Part shown: positions 43,494-48,098 of the stretch, piece after piece | Layout: each line of letters begins with the position of its first letter | Numbering within the stretch: position 1 is the first letter of the stretch | Origin: Candidatus Gastranaerophilales bacterium | Lineage (GTDB): Bacteria; Cyanobacteriota; Vampirovibrionia; Gastranaerophilales; Gastranaerophilaceae | DNA length: 48,098 nucleotides | Direction of reading: 5' to 3' | Assembly (NCBI GenBank): GCA_947624645.1 | Contig: CANQLG010000014.1 | Span: forward strand, 1-48,098 | The notes under the pieces: model-generated | Told to the model about the DNA's origin: nothing | Database searches by the model: none | The model's input: only the letters and a program-made list of their open reading frames with translations | Position numbers and translations under genes: made by a program

Positions 43494-44142
43494 AAGTATT
43501 TACAGTTTCGTTTTCATTAATTAAATTTAATAAATCGGATTCGTTGTCAACGGTTTTATATAAAGCTTCAGGCGGACATTTTATAAGTCCTGATTTATAT
43601 AATTTTTCATATTGAGTTGTAAGTCCTTTAAAAAATTCTTTCCCGACCAAAATCACCTGTTTTTTATTTTCCGGTTTCCCATAATAATTTTTAGCGATTA
43701 GTGTTGCTGCTTCTTGAATAGTAGATACACTACCGGGAAAAACAACAATAGTATTTGCTATATCAGCAAATTTTTCAATTCTTTCAGCTTCGCTATTAGT
43801 TGCTGTTAAGGGTATGCAATTTTCTAAATCCTCATCTCCCCAAAGGGGATTTGCGATGATTGCCAAATTCTGCAATGGTTTATTTTGCTCATCTCTTTTT
43901 GAATACTCTTGACCTGCTTTATATGCACTACCCATTATACCTGAATTTCCGCATCCATGTACTATGTTCTTTCCTGACAAAATAATTGCTTTTGTGATAT
44001 TAGAACACATTTCCATATATTTTAATATTTCATCATTGGATTTAGAACTGCCAAGAATTGCAATAGTATTGGCTTTTGATTGAGGCGAGTAATATTTTTC
44101 AGATATAGTTTTAGGTATATTTGCTTTAAATGAAATTTGCAT
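43492..44142 (-). CDS. LOG-family (TIGR00725-like) nucleotide-binding protein
   Basis: 216 residues. N-terminal MQISFKANIPKT is a lineage-style leader. Rossmann motifs follow: TIAILGSSKSNDE, VHGCGNSGIMGSAYKAG (normally GGGxxGxMG) and VVFPGSVSTIQEAA (normally PGGxGTxxE). These are the landmarks of LOG/lysine-decarboxylase-like phosphoribohydrolases and related predicted nucleotide-binding proteins. The changed glycines (PGSVST for PGGxGT) may mean altered or lost activity. AAAAGGG precedes the ATG at 44142. Flanked by the restriction cassette on one side and a tRNA fragment on the other, it is probably a remaining native gene between two insertions. Confidence 0.78.
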   Translation of the reverse strand: MQISFKANIPKTISEKYYSPQSKANTIAILGSSKSNDEILKYMEMCSNITKAIILSGKNIVHGCGNSGIMGSAYKAGQEYSKRDEQNKPLQNLAIIANPLWGDEDLENCIPLTATNSEAERIEKFADIANTIVVFPGSVSTIQEAATLIAKNYYGKPENKKQVILVGKEFFKGLTTQYEKLYKSGLIKCPPEALYKTVDNESDLLNLINENETVNT

Positions 44143-44197
44143 ATAGGAACCCTTTTCATTTTTATATTGAGATAAAACAAGAAATTAAATTTTTTTG

Positions 44198-44213
44198 ATA
44201 TAGATATCTATAT
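44198..44213. promoter_or_regulatory. 16-bp perfect palindrome upstream of the LOG-family gene
   Basis: ATATAGATATCTATAT, its own reverse complement, lies 56 bp before the ATG of the LOG-family gene and 64 bp from the tRNA fragment. Candidate operator or chance palindrome in AT-rich DNA. Confidence 0.3.
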
Positions 44214-44276
44214 GCAATCTGCCCATTAGAAGTAAAGAAACAACTACAATATGATTTATTTAAAACAATCAAAAAA

Positions 44277-44339
44277 CGGAAAAGGTGGGATTCGAACCCG
44301 CCGAATTTACTTGATTATATTGATACGACTGATTTCCAG
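44277..44339 (-). pseudogene. 3' fragment of tRNA-Ser(GGA), probable attachment-site copy
   Basis: On the minus strand the fragment starts in the anticodon loop (CTGGAAA, anticodon GGA), then TCAGT (3' half of the anticodon stem), a degenerate variable region, the T-arm GCGGGTTCGAATCCCAC (one C-A mismatch) and the acceptor strand CTTTTCC with G73, followed by T6. G73 and GGA indicate serine. The 5' half (a GGAAAAG strand, D-arm and 5' anticodon stem) is absent from the adjoining DNA. A break at the anticodon loop is typical of tyrosine-recombinase integration sites. Confidence 0.72.
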
Positions 44340-44552
44340 TTTTTTCGTATTAATATTAACTTTTTTTAAATCAAATTTCATGTGGCTTGAACCTGAAAAA
44401 AATTCCTAGATTTTATTTTTCAAGCTATATGGGTTTTGTTGACAGAAATAAAACTCTTTGAAGTGTATAGGCTATGATATTTGTCTCCTTTCTTTCAAGC
44501 TAAAATTTATGCAAATATTTATGTTATAATATTTCCAGCAAAAGGGTACGAA

Positions 44553-47264
44553 ATGACTCCGGAAGAAAAGGTAAGGATTGAGATTGATAAAATGCTTGAA
44601 CAAGCAGGCTGGGTTGTTCAAGACAGGTCTGAATTAAATATCAGAGCTTCATTGGGAGTCGCAATAAGAGAATTTGTTATGAAAGATAACGGTGAGTCAG
44701 ATTATCTTTTATTTGTAAACGGAAAAGCTGTCGGAGCTTTAGAGGCAAAAAAAGCAGGATATACACTAAGCGGTGTTGAAACCCAATCCCAAGGTTATGC
44801 GTGTAATTTACCTGAAGGTGTCAGATGTTATAGAATGCCTTTGCCCTTTGTATATGAAAGCAATGGTTCTGAAATTTATTTCAGGGATTGCAGAGATAAA
44901 ATTTGCCGTTCAAGAAAGCTTTTTGCTTTTCATAAGCCCGAAACACTTTTGGAACTGATAACAAATGAAGATACTTTAAGAAATACACTTATGACCTTAC
45001 CGGAATTGAATAAAGAAGGTTTAAGAAATTGCCAAATTGAGGCAATAGAAGGTCTTGAGAAATCCTTAAAAAACAACAAACCTCGTGCATTAATTCAAAT
45101 GGCGACAGGGGCAGGCAAAACTTTTACAACATGCAATTTTACATACAGATTACTTAAATACGCAAAAGCAAAAAGGATTTTGTTTTTAGTTGACAGAAAT
45201 AATTTAGGCGAACAAACGAAGAAAGAATATGAACAGTTTAAGCCAAAAGGCGAGAACAAAGCCTTTACTGATATCTATATAGTTCAACATTTGCAGCATA
45301 ATAAAATCGATAAAGATGCAAAAATTGTAATAACAACAATTCAAAGACTTTATTCTATGTTAAGAGGGGAAGAAGATTATGATGAAGCAAACGAAGAAAA
45401 TTCGGCTTTTGAATACAACTCATCTATCGGAAAACCGAAAGAGGTTACATATAATAAAAATTTACCAATAGAATTTTTTGATTTTATTGTTGTAGATGAG
45501 TGCCACAGGAGTATTTACGGTGATTGGCGTCAGGTTTTAGAATATTTTGATGCTTTTACAATAGGTCTTACGGCAACTCCATCAAAGCAAACTTTGGGAT
45601 ATTTTAACAGTAATTTGGTTTCGGAATATCCATATCAACGCTCCGTCGCAGATAAAGTAAACGTTGGATATGAAATATATTCTATTAGAACAGATGTAGG
45701 CGAAAATGGAGGAAAAATAAATAAAGGATTCAGCGTTCCTGTTCGCGATAAAAAGACACGAAAACAAACTTATGAAATGCTTGATGAAGATTTGGAGTAT
45801 AAAAAACCTGATTTAGACAGAACCGTTTTTGTACCCGACCATATAAGAGCGGTTATTCAATGTTATAAAGATACGATTTTCACCGAACTTTTTCCCGAAC
45901 GGGAGCAAACTTGGATTCCTAAAACATTGATATTTGCAAAAGATGACAGCCACGCAGAAGATATTGTAAGAATAACAAGGGAAGTTTTTAATAAAGGGAA
46001 CGATTTTTGCAAAAAAATTACTTACAATGTTTCCGGAATTAAAGCAAAAGATTTAATTGCCGAATTTAAAACATCACCTGATTTCAGAATAGCGGTTACT
46101 GTTGATATGATTGCAACGGGTACGGATATAAAACCGCTTGAAGTTGTAATGTTTATGAGAGATGTTCATTCAGAGCTGTATTTTGAGCAAATGAAAGGTA
46201 GAGGCTGCCGAACAATTAATAATACCGACTTACAGCAAGTTACTCCGAATGCTGAAGTTAAAAACAGATTTTATTTAATTGATGCAGTAGGTGTTACGGA
46301 AAGTAAAAAGTCAGCTTCGCAGCCTCTTGAAAGAAAAAGAACGGTATCTCTTAAAAAACTTATGGAAGATGTAGCGGTAGGAAAAGTCGATGATGACACA
46401 TTAAGCTCTTTAGCAGGCAGAATTTCAGCTATTAATGCAAATATAGATAGTGATGACAATAAAAAAGTTATTGAAATGACTGGAGGAAAAACACTTTCGG
46501 CTATTGCAAACGATATTTTAAATACCATTGATTTCGACAAAACAGAAAACATGAGCGAAGAGGAAATTCTGGATATTAAAGACGAGGCGGTTAAGCCGTT
46601 TTTTGAACCGGCATTCAGAAGACTTGTTCTTGAACTTAAAGATAAGTCTAAACTATATATAGATGAACTGACTCCTGCAGTTATTATTTCATCCGAATTT
46701 AGTGTTCAAAACGCAAACGAACTTACTACAAACTTTAGCTCATTTATACAGGCAAACAAAAATGAAATTGATGCCCTATCCATTATTTATAATAAACAAT
46801 ATAAAGAAAGACATCTTACTTATGAAAAAATAGAGGAATTGCATAATAAACTCTCTGCCCAAATGCCTCCTTTAGAAACCGTCAATTTGTGGAGAGCATA
46901 TCAACTTTTGCAAAAAGATAAAGTACAAAATGTCAAATCTCCCGAAAAACTTTTAACAAATATTGTTCAGCTAGTTCGCTTTGCGATAGGGCAAGATGAA
47001 AAACTTGAAGATTTTTCCTCTGTTGCAAATTCAAGATTTGAACTTTGGAAAGGAAGACAGATTAAAAGAGGAATTGAATTTACATCAGAGCAACAACAAT
47101 GGCTTGAAGAAATTAAAAATTATATTATTGCAAATGCATATATGCAATTAAATGACATTCAAGAATATATGGGCCATAAAGGCGGAATAATAAGAGCAAA
47201 ACAAGTTTTCGGAGCCGAACTTAATAATATTCTAGATGATTTATCAAATGCTTTAGTGGGATAA
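44553..47264 (+). CDS. hsdR: type I restriction endonuclease R subunit-like protein (DEAD/DEAH helicase)
   Basis: 903 residues. The N-terminal nuclease domain has ESDYLLFVNGKAVGALEAKK, with D50 and E64-x-K66 as the PD-(D/E)XK core. The SF2 translocase follows: Walker A MATGAGKTFTT (183-193), DECH (315-318), GLTATPS and motif VI EQMKGRGCRTI. The C-terminal region (about 640-903) is helical, as in the EcoEI/HsdR C-domain. It should cut or translocate unmethylated DNA with HsdM and HsdS, but neither is in the window. AAAGGG lies 6 bp before the chosen ATG; an upstream in-frame ATG at 44481 lacks a ribosome-binding site. It lies on the element side of the tRNA fragment. Confidence 0.9.
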   Translation: MTPEEKVRIEIDKMLEQAGWVVQDRSELNIRASLGVAIREFVMKDNGESDYLLFVNGKAVGALEAKKAGYTLSGVETQSQGYACNLPEGVRCYRMPLPFVYESNGSEIYFRDCRDKICRSRKLFAFHKPETLLELITNEDTLRNTLMTLPELNKEGLRNCQIEAIEGLEKSLKNNKPRALIQMATGAGKTFTTCNFTYRLLKYAKAKRILFLVDRNNLGEQTKKEYEQFKPKGENKAFTDIYIVQHLQHNKIDKDAKIVITTIQRLYSMLRGEEDYDEANEENSAFEYNSSIGKPKEVTYNKNLPIEFFDFIVVDECHRSIYGDWRQVLEYFDAFTIGLTATPSKQTLGYFNSNLVSEYPYQRSVADKVNVGYEIYSIRTDVGENGGKINKGFSVPVRDKKTRKQTYEMLDEDLEYKKPDLDRTVFVPDHIRAVIQCYKDTIFTELFPEREQTWIPKTLIFAKDDSHAEDIVRITREVFNKGNDFCKKITYNVSGIKAKDLIAEFKTSPDFRIAVTVDMIATGTDIKPLEVVMFMRDVHSELYFEQMKGRGCRTINNTDLQQVTPNAEVKNRFYLIDAVGVTESKKSASQPLERKRTVSLKKLMEDVAVGKVDDDTLSSLAGRISAINANIDSDDNKKVIEMTGGKTLSAIANDILNTIDFDKTENMSEEEILDIKDEAVKPFFEPAFRRLVLELKDKSKLYIDELTPAVIISSEFSVQNANELTTNFSSFIQANKNEIDALSIIYNKQYKERHLTYEKIEELHNKLSAQMPPLETVNLWRAYQLLQKDKVQNVKSPEKLLTNIVQLVRFAIGQDEKLEDFSSVANSRFELWKGRQIKRGIEFTSEQQQWLEEIKNYIIANAYMQLNDIQEYMGHKGGIIRAKQVFGAELNNILDDLSNALVG

Positions 47265-47301
47265 ATGTAAAAATAACTTTACATTATGATGTCGTTTTAT
47301 A

Positions 47302-47330
47302 TTGACATTGGGTTTTAAAAATGCTACAAT
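47302..47330 (+). promoter_or_regulatory. near-consensus promoter of the HTH-Panacea gene
   Basis: TTGACA (47302-47307), a 17-bp spacer and TACAAT (47325-47330): the best promoter match in the window. It is followed by AGGAGG at 47338-47343 and the ATG at 47350. Confidence 0.8.
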
Positions 47331-47349
47331 AATAATAGGAGGCTCCCCT

Positions 47350-48098
47350 ATGTATAAAATATTAAAAAAACTGCGTGAACAACGTAAATGTTCACAAGAA
47401 GAAGTTGCGGATGTTATAGGTATTTCAAGACAAACATATAATAAGTATGAAAAAAACGGCGGTATTTCCGATTTAACCGTAGTTATGAAACTTGCTGATT
47501 TTTTTGACGTTGATTACACCTGCATAATTGAAGATAAAATGCCGAAAAATACAACATATAATATTGTTGGAAAACAAGAACAAAACGAAGACAATGATAT
47601 AAGAATTGATATTCCGATTGAGAACATAGAAAAATTTAAACAGGTATTTTTATATATATTAAATAAAATCGGTGCAAAACCTAATGTCGGGCAAACAGTT
47701 CTTTATAAACTGTTATATTTCATTGATTTTGATTATTATGAACTTTTTGAAACTCAATTAATGGGATTAAAGTATATAAAAAATAATTTTGGTCCGACAC
47801 CTGTTGATTTCGCAAAAATAACAAAAGAAATGGAAAAAAACGGAGACATTGAAGAAATAAAAACAAAATACTTTAACAAAGATATGACAAAATATCTTCC
47901 TCTCTCCGAACCCGATTTAACGGTATTATCAGCAAGAGAACTTGCACATATTGATAATATTTTAGCAAAATATTCGGATAAAACGGCAAAAGAGTTGTCG
48001 GATTATTCTCATAAAGATATCCCGTGGATTGCAGCCAATGATAGGGAAATAATTGATTATGAAGCAGTATTTTACAGAAATGCCGATACTTCGGTAAG
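47350..48098 (+). CDS. HTH plus Panacea (SocA-like, DUF4065) antitoxin-type protein, cut by window end
   Basis: At least 249 residues, continuing beyond the window. Residues 1-60 are an HTH_3 DNA-binding domain (LKKLREQRKCSQEEVADVIG, SRQTYNKYEKNG). After a linker, the Panacea domain begins near residue 98: YILNKIGAKPNVGQTVLYKL, then YFIDFDYYELF and YIKNNFGPTPVDF, and LSEPDLTVLSARELAHID follows. In other systems Panacea proteins neutralise diverse toxins and may act with proteases (SocA). AGGAGG is 6 bp before the ATG. An HTH-Panacea antitoxin usually represses its own promoter. The toxin may follow past the window end; none is seen before it. Confidence 0.85.
   Translation, partial: MYKILKKLREQRKCSQEEVADVIGISRQTYNKYEKNGGISDLTVVMKLADFFDVDYTCIIEDKMPKNTTYNIVGKQEQNEDNDIRIDIPIENIEKFKQVFLYILNKIGAKPNVGQTVLYKLLYFIDFDYYELFETQLMGLKYIKNNFGPTPVDFAKITKEMEKNGDIEEIKTKYFNKDMTKYLPLSEPDLTVLSARELAHIDNILAKYSDKTAKELSDYSHKDIPWIAANDREIIDYEAVFYRNADTSV

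Larger units (their letters stand above)
44143..44552. other. 410-bp intergenic region holding a tRNA remnant
   Basis: No complete gene. From left to right: the ribosome-binding site of the LOG gene, a 16-bp palindrome (44198-44213), a tRNA-Ser 3' fragment (44277-44339), then AT-rich DNA. TTGACA at 44439-44444 has only a poor -10 partner. A TATAAT at 44525-44530 lies 23 bp before the HsdR-like ATG and is the more likely promoter element, though without a good -35. Confidence 0.5.

Noticed and set aside
44277-44339. Intact tRNA gene
   Set aside because: The 5' acceptor strand, D-arm and 5' half of the anticodon stem are absent, and the T-stem has a mismatch.
44481-44552. Upstream ATG start for the HsdR-like protein
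   Set aside because: It lacks a ribosome-binding site and would put a TATAAT hexamer and the AAAGGG site inside the coding region.

Overview
The window is 48 kb of AT-rich bacterial DNA, densely packed and standard-code (TGA is used as a stop, for example in lptB). The genes point to an LPS-bearing, outer-membrane organism: kdsB for Kdo, lptB with one LptF/G-type permease, and manC. The lysA-cdaA pairing, a HEAT-repeat protein, a NAGPA-type secreted protein and many small hypothetical proteins resemble the non-photosynthetic cyanobacterial lineage (Melainabacteria/Vampirovibrionia, Gastranaerophilales). That assignment is inference from gene content and style, not from a marker-gene comparison.

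Left part (1-20.6 kb) is core chromosome. It starts with the 5' end of miaB and a PRTase-like protein on the minus strand, then parvulin-pepP-trmH (plus strand, overlapping). Two tiny ORFs that are easily overlooked follow, then argS, whose start lies in a large inverted repeat. accD-accA-prmA-kdsB run on into a tandem pair of truncated CDF metal exporters. Two small unknown proteins, dapB, anmK (convergent with dapB), a palindromic divergent promoter, and manC-dxr-aroQ follow. A minus-strand cluster lptB-lptF/G-NAGPA and a separately terminated HEAT-repeat gene close this part.

Middle (20.6-39.9 kb): a UbiA-type prenyltransferase coupled to a zinc-ribbon peptide; lysA-cdaA-eda-gcvPB (lysine, c-di-AMP, KDPG aldolase, glycine cleavage P subunit 2); metY-metX-metW on the minus strand (direct sulfhydrylation route to methionine); LemA with two tandem DUF2207 membrane proteins; a 697-residue EF-hand/coiled-coil/L,D-transpeptidase-like fusion lacking a signal peptide; and a cobalamin-type radical SAM enzyme followed by a nitroreductase.

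Right part (39.9-48.1 kb) is accessory and defence-related. A compact type II restriction-modification cassette (Eco57I/TaqI-like methylase on plus; controller protein and candidate endonuclease on minus) lies between imperfect direct repeats, the right one overlapping the 3' end of a LOG-family gene. Beyond that gene is a 3' fragment of a tRNA-Ser(GGA), starting at the anticodon loop as integrase attachment sites often do. Its orientation implies that the DNA to its right is an integrated element. That DNA holds a type I restriction HsdR-like gene with no hsdM or hsdS in view, then an HTH-Panacea (SocA-like) antitoxin gene with a near-consensus promoter, cut by the window end. The best candidates for something undescribed are the putative restriction endonuclease with its iterated operator-like sites, the HsdR/HTH-Panacea arrangement on a tRNA-linked island, and the EF-hand L,D-transpeptidase fusion.
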